Shown piece after piece: positions 1 through 6,431 of a DNA stretch of 9,161 nt; within the stretch, counting starts at the first letter, position 1, and every line of letters begins with the position of its first letter. Location of the stretch: positions 1 to 9,161 of the forward strand of contig DNDP01000100.1 of NCBI GenBank assembly GCA_003484235.1, in the 5' to 3' direction. Below the pieces are notes generated by a model, which saw nothing but the letters and a program-made list of their open reading frames with translations, ran no database searches and had not been told where the DNA came from. A program made the translations under genes and the position numbers. This DNA comes from Verrucomicrobiales bacterium. Its GTDB lineage: Bacteria; Verrucomicrobiota; Verrucomicrobiia; Limisphaerales; RI-55.

Positions 1-519
1 TCCACCGTCCGCTGCCTCAGCAACCTGCCGCTCGACGACATGATGACCGACCGGCACCGGATGTCCCGCACGGTGCGCGACGAGGTGACGCCCAAGTCGC
101 ATGAGTGGGGCTACAAGCTGGGCTCGGTCTATATCCGCAAGGTCCATTTCCGCGACCACGAGATGATCCGGCAGATCGAGAGCAAGGTCGTCAACCGGCT
201 CCGGCAGGTGACCTCGGCGATCAAGCAGGACGGCGCCAACCAGGTGAGCATCATCACCAGCGGTGCTGAGCGGAAGGCGGCGGTGGAGTTCGCGAAGGCG
301 GCGGCGATCCGGCCGGACATTGTGGGCAAGGCCCTGCAGCGGATTGCCCAGGACAAGGATGTTTCGCGGGCGCTGTTCGCGACGCTGGAAGCCGAGAAGC
401 TGCTGGAGAACAAGACCCGCATCACGCTCGTGCCGAAGGGCGAGGGGTTGCTGCCGACGTTGCTGGCCGCAGAGGAGATTGCAACTCGGGCCGCTCCACC
501 GCCATTGCAGAAACCGTAG
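1..519 (+). CDS. SPFH/band-7 domain protein, C-terminal part (5' end outside window)
   Basis: The reading frame is open from base 1 and ends at TAG 517-519, so only the last 172 residues are seen and the true start lies upstream. The visible part begins inside the SPFH (stomatin/prohibitin/flotillin) domain: MSRTVRDEVTPKSHEWGYKL and GSVYIRKVHFRD match the end of that domain. A charged helical stretch follows, with IESKVVNRLRQVTSAIKQDG and AERKAAVEFAKAAAIRP, as in the coiled-coil tail of band-7 proteins. The protein ends after a short Pro-rich tail. Members of this family form oligomeric scaffolds on the inner membrane and often act with proteases; which subfamily this is cannot be told without the N terminus. 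The next gene starts only 13 bases later, which suggests one transcript. The family call is firm; the specific role is not known. Confidence 0.88.
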   Translation, partial: STVRCLSNLPLDDMMTDRHRMSRTVRDEVTPKSHEWGYKLGSVYIRKVHFRDHEMIRQIESKVVNRLRQVTSAIKQDGANQVSIITSGAERKAAVEFAKAAAIRPDIVGKALQRIAQDKDVSRALFATLEAEKLLENKTRITLVPKGEGLLPTLLAAEEIATRAAPPPLQKP

Positions 520-532
520 GCAGTGTTTCCAG

Positions 533-1252
533 TTGAGGGACCCCGATCCAGCCTCAGTTCGACGCCGAACCAGACAGTTTTCCGTCCGCTCCATCCTTGC
601 GGCCGGTACGCTTGCAGGGTCGGTCTTTGTGCTCTTTTGGAGCCTCAGCCTGCTGATCGGTGGCGCGCTGATCTGGATCACTGTTCGCTGGGTGCTGCGG
701 TTGGAGTTGGCTGACGGCCCTCTCTTGGTAATGTGCCTGTTCGCTGGTCCAGCCATCGGCGGCGGCCTGCTGGAAGCCGTGGATGCATCGCTGCACGGCT
801 GGCGCTGGCTTCGCTCGCCGAAGGCGCTGCGTCGTCCGCCGCAATCAACTCTCATTCGAACCAGGCCGGTCGGCCGTAGCACCAAAATTACCCTGGGAGT
901 GGGGCTCGCCTGTCTGAGCTTGCCGATCCCATCTTTCATCTGGCCGCTCCTGGCGCTCGCGACTCACCTGTTTCCGGGTGAAAGCATGGCCGTTGAATCG
1001 GCAAGAGCTCTGACCATTGCGTTACTTCTGCTGTATGGGGTGGTGGTGATCCCGGGTTTTCTGGGGATCATGATTCTGGGATTCTGCACTGATGCCGCCG
1101 GCTATCGGCCGCCCTGGCTGTACTACGTGATGATCTTCCTTGGCTTGATCTGGTTGGTAAACTTTCCGTCCGGGACCATGGTGGGCCTGGCTCTTCTCGC
1201 TTATGCGCTGCTGAACCGGGGAAAGTTTGTTGCTCCACCGGAGAGCTCCTGA
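533..1252 (+). CDS. hypothetical multi-pass membrane protein
   Basis: I do not recognise this gene. The predicted 239-residue product has hydrophobic stretches at about residues 20-53, 64-84, 118-147, 158-184 and 195-228, enough for five to seven transmembrane helices. A basic N terminus (VRRRTRQ) and a basic loop near residues 91-117 (many Arg/Lys) would face the cytoplasm. The frame is open far upstream (to about 263), but that part overlaps the SPFH gene and reads as Arg-rich shadow. I therefore chose TTG 533, 13 bases after the upstream stop; it has no clear ribosome binding site. The first later in-frame GTG (629) falls inside the first hydrophobic stretch. Sustained hydrophobicity and position between two real genes support it as coding. 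The start is uncertain, and the function unknown. Confidence 0.6.
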   Translation: MRDPDPASVRRRTRQFSVRSILAAGTLAGSVFVLFWSLSLLIGGALIWITVRWVLRLELADGPLLVMCLFAGPAIGGGLLEAVDASLHGWRWLRSPKALRRPPQSTLIRTRPVGRSTKITLGVGLACLSLPIPSFIWPLLALATHLFPGESMAVESARALTIALLLLYGVVVIPGFLGIMILGFCTDAAGYRPPWLYYVMIFLGLIWLVNFPSGTMVGLALLAYALLNRGKFVAPPESS

Positions 1253-1297
1253 TTTCCCAGTTGGCACGGCGGGGCGCTTGCGAATAGGTTTTGCCGC

Positions 1298-1816
1298 GTG
1301 ATTGGCTTTCTCCGGATTGTGGGCGTCATGAACGCCGCGGTGTGGTTCGGCGCGGCGGTGTTCTACAACTTTCTGGTCGCCCCCCTCTTTTCCAATCCGG
1401 AAATCCTCGGTGTCCTTGGCTGGAAGTACAGCGGTTGGATCGCCCAGTTTGCGCTGGAGAAACACTTCGAGCTCCACCTCTGGTGCGCGGGCATTGCGCT
1501 TCTGCACCTGGTGGCCGAGTGCGTCTATCTCGGCCGGCCGCTCTCGCGCTTCCACCTTTTTCTCCTCGCGGGGCTGCTTTGCATGACGCTGCTCGGGAGC
1601 TTCTGGCTCCAACCCAAACTGGGTGCCCTGCACACCACGCGCTTCCACCGGCAAAGCACGCCGCAGCTCTCGCAACAGGCGGCCCGGCAGTTCTCGGCCT
1701 GGAGCGGCGTCACCCAGTTCCTCGATTACCTCGCGCTGGCCGGCATCATGGTGTACCTCTGGCAGGTGACCGGATTGAGCCCGCAGAACCGGTTCGGCGC
1801 GAAATTCCGGAGTTGA
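1298..1816 (+). CDS. DUF4149-type four-helix integral membrane protein
   Basis: The 172-residue product has four hydrophobic segments at about residues 4-31, 60-78, 85-104 and 138-157. The first contains the pattern AAVWFGAAVFYNFLVAPLF. After the third helix comes WLQPKLGALHTTRF, which resembles the conserved 'QPxL..LH..RF' signature of DUF4149 (TMEM205-like) proteins; this is recognition from memory of the family, not a search. Family function is not established, so the molecular role is unknown. The start is GTG 1298, preferred over ATG 1328 because it keeps the full first helix; no good Shine-Dalgarno precedes either. It lies 45 bases after the preceding membrane-protein gene and 71 before the PurA-like gene, all on the + strand, consistent with one operon. 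The gene is certain; the family call is probable. Confidence 0.8.
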   Translation: MIGFLRIVGVMNAAVWFGAAVFYNFLVAPLFSNPEILGVLGWKYSGWIAQFALEKHFELHLWCAGIALLHLVAECVYLGRPLSRFHLFLLAGLLCMTLLGSFWLQPKLGALHTTRFHRQSTPQLSQQAARQFSAWSGVTQFLDYLALAGIMVYLWQVTGLSPQNRFGAKFRS

Positions 1817-1887
1817 CATTCGCGGGGCCTGAACAAAGGTGCCATGAGAACCAGACCCCGCGGGTCGGGGCAACGGGAGACATGGCC

Positions 1888-2187
1888 ATGATGGGAAGAC
1901 ATCGCAATTTCGGCTCACGGGGAGAAGAACAACGCCGGCCCCCTTCCAATGAAACCGTGCTGCGCTCGGAGAAGATACAGATCGAGCGGAAGACCTTTCA
2001 GTTCACCCTGAAGGAGAATCCGCGCGGTCGCTTCCTCCGCATCACCGAGGATGTCGGAGGACGCCGCGACAGCATCATCGTTCCCGCCACCGGACTCGAC
2101 GAGTTCCGCAAGGTGTTCGATCTGGTGGCTGCCGACAGTGGCGGACCGCCGCCCCTCCCCGGCGCGGATCCGCCCGTGGATGCCTGA
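1888..2187 (+). CDS. PurA-like (Pur-alpha / DUF3276-type) nucleic-acid-binding protein
   Basis: A small basic protein of 99 residues. The core, from SEKIQIERKTFQFTLKENPR through GRFLRITEDVGGRRDSIIVP to ATGLDEFRKVFDLVA, matches the bacterial single PUR repeat: beta strands carrying basic and aromatic residues, then an amphipathic helix with the 'GLxEFRK' pattern. Pur-alpha-type proteins bind single-stranded DNA or RNA through a Whirly-like fold; in bacteria their cellular role is poorly defined. The N-terminal 25 residues are polar and Arg-rich, and the C-terminal tail is Pro/Gly-rich (GGPPPLPGADPP); both are probably disordered. The frame is open well upstream, but that part overlaps the DUF4149 gene. 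ATG 1888 is chosen because GGGAG at 1875-1879 lies 8 bases before it; ATG 1882 and 1891 are alternatives. It is the only start here with a good ribosome binding site. Confidence 0.8.
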   Translation: MMGRHRNFGSRGEEQRRPPSNETVLRSEKIQIERKTFQFTLKENPRGRFLRITEDVGGRRDSIIVPATGLDEFRKVFDLVAADSGGPPPLPGADPPVDA

Positions 2188-2290
2188 CCGGGTTGGGCCG
2201 TTTCACAGCCGCTTTGCCTGATCCTGCTGGCGGCGCTCAACTCGGTCTCGTCCCGGTTCACCGGCGACCGCGCGCAGACCGTTTTATCCT

Positions 2291-2319
2291 TTGACCCGTC
2301 AGGTGCGTTTGCCTAGCGT
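2291..2319 (+). promoter_or_regulatory. possible sigma-70-like promoter of the epimerase gene
   Basis: TTGACC (2291-2296) is followed, 17 bases on, by TAGCGT (2314-2319). The -35 matches consensus at five of six positions; the -10 matches only three. If real, transcription would start around 2326, leaving a leader of less than ten bases before ATG 2333. That would fit the absence of a Shine-Dalgarno there, but promoter rules for this phylum are not well known. It lies in the 145-base gap after the PurA-like gene. Weak call. Confidence 0.22.
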
Positions 2320-2332
2320 CGGCCCCACCATT

Positions 2333-3187
2333 ATGAGATTTGGCATCAATTCATTCCTCCAGGTTTCACCCTTCACCACCGCCAGCACCAAGCTCTTCAA
2401 GACCTACAAGAAGTGGGGCTTTCAGACGGTCGAGATACCGATCGAAGACCCGTCGCACATTGATCCCGTCAAGGTGAAGGCCGCCGCCGACAAGGCCGGC
2501 ATCGCCATCGGCTCGGTGTGCGCCTGCATGGGCCCGGGTCGCGACCTGCGCGGCAGCGCCGCCGATCAGAAGACCGGCGTCACTTATGTGAAGGCGATCA
2601 TCGACCAGGCGGCCAAGATGGGCTGCCCGCGCGTGATCGGCCCGGTCTATTCCGTCGTCGGCAAGGCGGACGCCGTGGAGCCGAAGCAGCAGAAGAAGGA
2701 ATTCGCGCTGGTCGTGAAGAACCTGAAGGCGCTCGCCAAGTACGCGGAGAAGAGGGGTGTCGAGATCTGTGTCGAGCCGTTGAACCGGTTCGAGACCGAC
2801 TTCCTCAACACCTGCGACCAGGGCGTCAGGCTCCTCAGGGCCGTCAAGGCGAAGAACGTGAAGCTGCACCTCGACACGTTCCACATGAACATCGAGGAGA
2901 AGAACCAGGCCGCCGCCATCAAGAAGGCCGGCAAACACCTCGGTCACTTCCACGCCTGCGGCAGCGACCGCGGCACGCCCGGCAACGATCACATCGACTG
3001 GGTGCCAATCGTGAAGGCGTTGAAGTCGATCAAGTACAAGGGCGACATCGTAATCGAGTCATTCACGACCGACGTGAAGGTCATCGCCCGCGCCGCCGCC
3101 ATCTGGCGCAAGATGGAGCCGACCCGCAACGAGATCGCGACCAAGGGGCTTGCCTTCCTCAAGCAGGCGTTCGGAAAGAACCGGTAG
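2333..3187 (+). CDS. TIM-barrel ketose 3-epimerase-like protein (sugar phosphate isomerase/epimerase family)
   Basis: A 284-residue cytosolic protein (no signal peptide) of the AP-endonuclease-2-like TIM-barrel family. It reads closest to D-tagatose/D-psicose 3-epimerases, which invert C3 of free ketohexoses using a Mn or Co ion. Candidate metal ligands are Glu148 (in ICVEPLNRFET), Asp181 (LHLDTFH), His207 (GHFHACG) and Glu242 (IVIESF). Substrate-site residues His184, Arg213 (SDR) and Glu154 also fit. Spacing between the four ligands is 33, 26 and 35 residues, the same as in Pseudomonas cichorii D-tagatose 3-epimerase as I recall its numbering (152, 185, 211, 246). ATG 2333 opens with MRFGINSFL, the usual first barrel strand; the longer TTG 2291 start adds nothing family-like. 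Related folds also include hydratases/lyases of 3-keto-sugar pathways, so the true substrate is open. Family call is strong; substrate is not. Confidence 0.87.
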   Translation: MRFGINSFLQVSPFTTASTKLFKTYKKWGFQTVEIPIEDPSHIDPVKVKAAADKAGIAIGSVCACMGPGRDLRGSAADQKTGVTYVKAIIDQAAKMGCPRVIGPVYSVVGKADAVEPKQQKKEFALVVKNLKALAKYAEKRGVEICVEPLNRFETDFLNTCDQGVRLLRAVKAKNVKLHLDTFHMNIEEKNQAAAIKKAGKHLGHFHACGSDRGTPGNDHIDWVPIVKALKSIKYKGDIVIESFTTDVKVIARAAAIWRKMEPTRNEIATKGLAFLKQAFGKNR

Positions 3188-3786
3188 GCTGCTCCTCGTC
3201 GGCGGGCCATCAAACATCCCCAAGGGTGCGTATCCTTGCAGGCGACCCGGCGCCGGCGTGGGGCGGCTTCCCGCATTCTGTCATGCTCCCCTGCGCGGAC
3301 CCCGGCCAAAACTGCGGAATGGGTGGTCACTCAGATTGCACCCCTTTTGACAGAAACGCTGGTTGCAAACAGTGATCGGTGCCGGGGCCAGATGATTTTG
3401 AGTGAACACACCCGCCACCACACCAGCGATGAACCGAGCAGGTTGTTTTCCATCAGCCAGGCTGTCGGCTGCGGTCCAAAGGAAGACAATTCCCGTTTTG
3501 TGAGGATCCCCGCCGACAACAATCTACTCCGCACCGTCGTCGAAAACATTGGCCGTCAAGAAGCCAGCTCCGTCAGCCGTTAACCAAAACGGATGCAGGC
3601 GGAATGCGCGAGAAAGACGCCGGATTCACGAGCCCGTTCGAAAACGTCCCTTCAGCGAACGCGAGGGGTGCGAAAGCGGTTCTGGCCACCGGAGGCGTCT
3701 GCAATTGACGCCCGGACTACTTGCCCCACCTGCAGAGCGCCATCGGCAGGACGAGCGCATGGTGCTCCAGCCGCCAGACAGCGGCG
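3188..3786. other. gene-poor stretch between the convergent epimerase and secreted-protein genes
   Basis: About 600 bases lie between the stop of the rightward epimerase gene and the stop of the leftward secreted-protein gene. Short open frames exist on both strands, but none has a recognisable domain, a hydrophobic pattern or a plausible start. I see a perfect TTGACA at 3347-3352 with only a poor -10 (AGTGAT, 18 bases on), and a hairpin at 3694-3712. Two converging genes would normally need only a short terminator region, so the length is unexpected. It could be a decayed gene, a small RNA locus, or plain spacer; nothing seen decides between these. Confidence 0.5.
3694..3712 (-). repeat. inverted repeat, possible weak terminator hairpin
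   Basis: GGCGTC, a seven-base loop (TGCAATT) and GACGCC form a perfect six-base-pair stem. It lies about 75 bases past the stop of the leftward secreted-protein gene, so it could end that transcript. No T-run follows on the - strand, so it is not a classical intrinsic terminator. A stem of this size can also arise by chance. Confidence 0.3.
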
Positions 3787-4773
3787 TCACGGTGCCGGGC
3801 TGCGCGGGACCGGATCCGGTGTCACGATACGGTAGCTCCGGCCCGACACCGGTCCGGCGGGGTCGGTCACCTGCATTCGGTCACCGGTCCCGGTGAGCGA
3901 CCGGACTCCGGTGTCCGCCCATGTTGATCCTCCGTCGTCGGAGTATTCAAACCGGTAACGCACCCCGGTCTGCCCGTCCCAGCTGACCACGGTCGCAGGA
4001 ACCAGATTCGGATCAATGGTGACATCGTTGAACACAAACGCCACCGGCAGCGGACCGGGATTGGTCGAATTCACCGGACTTGCAGCCGCCGCAGCGGCAT
4101 CGTCGAAGATCTCCACACGGATGTTGTCTACCACGACGTTGCCGTTGAAGGTCCTGCCTTCAAAGTCGCCCTGAATGACGACACCACGCACCTCCTGCAG
4201 CGAGGCTGTGCTGAAGTCGCTAGGATTGTATTCATACTCAAGCACAAACTGTTTCCACTGCGTGGTGCTGAGCTGATTGTCATAGCGGGTTACCAGCGGT
4301 GGGGTGCGGTCCTGATCGGTATCAAAGATCACCGCACTCCCCAAGTCTTGTTCGTGGAACTCGAATTTCAGGATCGCGAACTGCCAGTCCTGACGATTCA
4401 CCGGGGCGGCTGCGTCGGACGCAATCCAGGCGGACAGTCGCAATACGTTGCCCGCGACCAGCGGGCCGTGAGACGGGTTGGTGAAGGGATAATCAACGTG
4501 GGCAGACAAGCCGTGTCCGCCGGTATCGGCGTTGTCCGTTGCGACCAGCAACGCCATGGTATTTCCGCTCGGGGCAATGATTTCTCGCCCCCAGGTACCC
4601 TGACCGAAACCGAACTGGAACAGTTCCGTCGAACCCATACCTCCCGAACTGTCCAGAGACATGTTGCTGCCGTCGTCAAAGAAAAGATCGGTGGCGGTTG
4701 CCAAACTGACGGAACCAATCAGGGAGGCGATGGCTATCCCGCCAGCGGCAAGCTTTCGATTAAATGAGGCCAT
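3787..4773 (-). CDS. secreted beta-sandwich protein of unknown function (second gene of the leftward pair)
   Basis: I recognise no named family. ATG at 4773 gives 328 residues with a clear signal peptide: basic MASFNRK, a hydrophobic core to about residue 24, and a likely cut after Ala-Thr-Ala27. The frame extends 39 codons upstream to 4890, but that would overlap the preceding gene and bury the signal peptide. Residues 28-225 alternate as beta strands (for example NVLRLSAWIASD, WKQFVLEYEY, VVVDNIRVEIFDD) like a carbohydrate-binding jelly roll. An Ala/Pro linker (226-245) follows, then a C-terminal beta domain with YRFEYSDDGGSTWADTG and ending near SYRIVTPDP. That C-terminal pattern is common in large secreted Verrucomicrobia proteins, in my recollection. 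No catalytic motif and no PEP-CTERM or other sorting tail is visible. It starts 58 bases after the upstream partner's stop, so the two probably share a transcript. A surface or binding role is inferred only. Confidence 0.75.
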   Translation of the reverse strand: MASFNRKLAAGGIAIASLIGSVSLATATDLFFDDGSNMSLDSSGGMGSTELFQFGFGQGTWGREIIAPSGNTMALLVATDNADTGGHGLSAHVDYPFTNPSHGPLVAGNVLRLSAWIASDAAAPVNRQDWQFAILKFEFHEQDLGSAVIFDTDQDRTPPLVTRYDNQLSTTQWKQFVLEYEYNPSDFSTASLQEVRGVVIQGDFEGRTFNGNVVVDNIRVEIFDDAAAAAASPVNSTNPGPLPVAFVFNDVTIDPNLVPATVVSWDGQTGVRYRFEYSDDGGSTWADTGVRSLTGTGDRMQVTDPAGPVSGRSYRIVTPDPVPRSPAP

Positions 4774-4831
4774 GATCGGACTACGGGTTGGTTTGCACGG
4801 TTCAGGAGAAGCGTGGAGTGATTCGTTCAGT

Positions 4832-5716
4832 CTATTTTTCATTCTTGATTCGGAAGAATTTTTGTCCGGCATCTGGCACCACCCGGACACTCCGCGTGGT
4901 GTTGTCCCCGGCCAACGGTGGCAGGCCGGCAGGAGACCAGCTTACCGGTATGGAAAGTTCTGGGGCGAACTCGACGGAGTGGAAAACGGTCGCCTGGGTG
5001 GGAAACGACAATTCGAGCACATCATCTTGAGCCTGGGACTCATTCAATGGGTCAAGTGGGGTTGTAAGCTCCGCATTGTCCCACCGGATCACTTCGTCGC
5101 CGCCGGTAACATTGGCGCTGGCGGTCCAAAGAATGGAGGTTCTAAGGTAGGCAGCGCCGGCCGGCGCGGTGATCGAGTAATCCCAGTCCTGCCAACGGTC
5201 GGACCGCGTCGGCCCAGCCGGGGTCTCTCCATCACTCCCGCCGTTGGTCAGCGAAGAAGTGATGTCGTTCTCGATCTCGCCGATCATCGCGCCTCCGGCA
5301 TCTGGGTCGCCATCATACCACGCAAACACAATCGAGACGGTGCCGGCCCCACCCACCGCAACCTGATTGTAAAAATTCACCGCAGTATGCGATTGGATGT
5401 GGAAATCATACTGGCTGCCGCTCGCCACCCTTACGTCCTGGTAAAAGCCGCCCGTGCTCTCCGAGAAGGCACGGAAAACCATTCCCAACAGGTTGTCGCC
5501 CACGCCGGCATACCCCTGAGTTCCACCGGTTCCCGGTGCGCCATTCGCCCAATCCTCTATGGAAACGCCTTCTCCCTCCCACCCGCGACCGTCCGCGGGT
5601 GAAAAGTTCGAGTTTTCGAACGTGCCGTTATCGAACAGCACGGCGCGTCCCGGCGCGGCAGTCATCGCCGCTATGGCGATGGCAACGTTCAAGGCAGTGC
5701 GGGGGTTGTTTTGCAT
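4832..5716 (-). CDS. secreted jelly-roll-like protein of unknown function (first gene of the leftward pair)
   Basis: ATG at 5716 gives 294 residues starting MQNNPRTALNVAIAIAAM, a signal peptide with a likely cut after Gly-Arg-Ala25. The mature part opens with LFDNGTFENSNFSPADGRGW, the 'N-G-x-F-E' opening typical of galactose-binding-like/CBM jelly rolls. Strands FYQDVRVASGSQYDFHIQSH and VSIVFAWYDGD follow, then WQDWDYSITAPAGAAYLRTS and VIRWDNAELTT, which closes the domain near residue 219. A Gln/Asp-rich linker leads to a C-terminal beta domain (about 243-294; VEFAPELSIPVSW, ending QKFFRIKNEK). The C-terminal end has the same Tyr/Phe-Arg-Ile pattern as its downstream neighbour. No enzyme motif is seen. 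The frame is open to 5833, but the extra 39 codons precede the signal peptide and are rejected. No Shine-Dalgarno is visible. Carbohydrate binding is a possibility suggested by fold pattern only. Confidence 0.77.
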   Translation of the reverse strand: MQNNPRTALNVAIAIAAMTAAPGRAVLFDNGTFENSNFSPADGRGWEGEGVSIEDWANGAPGTGGTQGYAGVGDNLLGMVFRAFSESTGGFYQDVRVASGSQYDFHIQSHTAVNFYNQVAVGGAGTVSIVFAWYDGDPDAGGAMIGEIENDITSSLTNGGSDGETPAGPTRSDRWQDWDYSITAPAGAAYLRTSILWTASANVTGGDEVIRWDNAELTTPLDPLNESQAQDDVLELSFPTQATVFHSVEFAPELSIPVSWSPAGLPPLAGDNTTRSVRVVPDAGQKFFRIKNEK

Positions 5717-6431
5717 ATTGGTTTTCTGGTTGAGCTCAAGGGCTTCAGTCTGTTTGAGCGCTGAACAGTCGGTTCGAGCTGGTTTGAAAATTTGAACAAG
5801 TTTGCCAACAGAGGGCCGAGTCGAGACGGTCAAGCCGGCAGGAAACGGCGAATTTAGCCCCTAAAGAGCGACTGAATCCTCGGTTGTCGATGATTGCAGC
5901 CTCAGGATATCCGAAGTCTCAAATACCGCAAATAGGTGACGGAATCAGTTTTTGCCGGGACTTCTCTGTTCGACCACATTGTTGGAATCGTGGTCTGAGA
6001 GACATGAGCCACGCCGACATCGGGATCCCGGATATCCCACCACGCCGGCGTAACGAGGACGGCAGGCGCTCTTCCGGAGACCCGGCTTGACGCGGTTCTC
6101 TCATGGCAAACTTTACCTCCCGCGTTCGGTCGCGGTTTCGGATCCTGTCCGTATGGAACAGCGGGCCTGGGTGTTTGATTTCGTCCGGGGAAATCGGGCA
6201 AGGAAAGGGAGTTTGTCCTGCAATCAGCTTTTCCGGAGTATTCCGGGAGGCGAGTGCAGAGTTGGATGCTCGGCTGCCACAACCGCGACGCACCTGGAAA
6301 TTGTCTCTTCGGTGTATCGCTTCGCGGGCCGGTGACCATGAAATTCTCCTGAACAGGAGGCAGGGCATGCCACCGCCGCTCCGCGGAAAATAGAATTGAA
6401 ATATCCGCCGTACCCGGTTCGTCTGTTCCCC
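5717..6431. other. divergent intergenic control region
   Basis: This 715-base stretch separates the leftward secreted pair from the rightward DUF1080 gene, so it should hold promoters for both. Open frames here on either strand are Arg/Pro/Ser-rich with no domain, and I treat them as non-coding. Near the leftward gene is an AT-rich patch around 5780-5808 with closely spaced TTTGAA copies; TTGGCA read on the - strand (5808-5803) is a possible -35, but no good -10 follows. On the right side are TTGACG (6087-6092), also without a good -10, and a 14-base palindrome at 6346-6359. No tRNA or known riboswitch was recognised. Confidence 0.5.
6346..6359. promoter_or_regulatory. palindrome CTCCTG-AA-CAGGAG, possible operator
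   Basis: Two perfect six-base arms are separated by two bases. The centre lies about 80 bases upstream of the DUF1080 start codon, inside the divergent control region. The two-base centre makes an RNA hairpin unlikely but suits a dimeric repressor site. I do not recognise it as the site of a named regulator, and no second copy was noticed. It may be chance. Confidence 0.3.

Noticed and set aside
263..532. Upstream extension of the 533-1252 frame back to 263
   Set aside because: It overlaps the SPFH gene fully and reads as Arg/Ser-rich low-complexity protein, typical of an out-of-frame shadow in GC-rich DNA.
1291..1887. Long + strand frame joining into the PurA-like gene
   Set aside because: It overlaps the DUF4149 gene, whose frame has clear membrane helices; only the part after 1888 looks like a real protein.
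1022..1918. 298-residue open frame on the - strand
   Set aside because: Composition is Arg/Pro/His/Glu-rich without a domain, and it opposes two well-supported + strand genes.
3347..3376. Promoter TTGACA-N18-AGTGAT
   Set aside because: The -35 is perfect but the -10 matches only three of six positions, and no recognisable gene follows.
4774..4890. N-terminal extension of the second leftward gene; both leftward genes can be extended by exactly 39 codons
   Set aside because: Each extension would place a signal peptide internally, and this one would overlap the partner gene. The equal length appears to be coincidence.
5768..5784. GGTTCGAG, resembling a tRNA T-loop
   Set aside because: The flanking bases do not pair as a T-arm and no other tRNA arms are found nearby.
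6021..6030. Ten-base palindrome CGGGATCCCG
   Set aside because: Palindromes this short are expected by chance in GC-rich DNA, and its position near 400 bases from either start gives no support.
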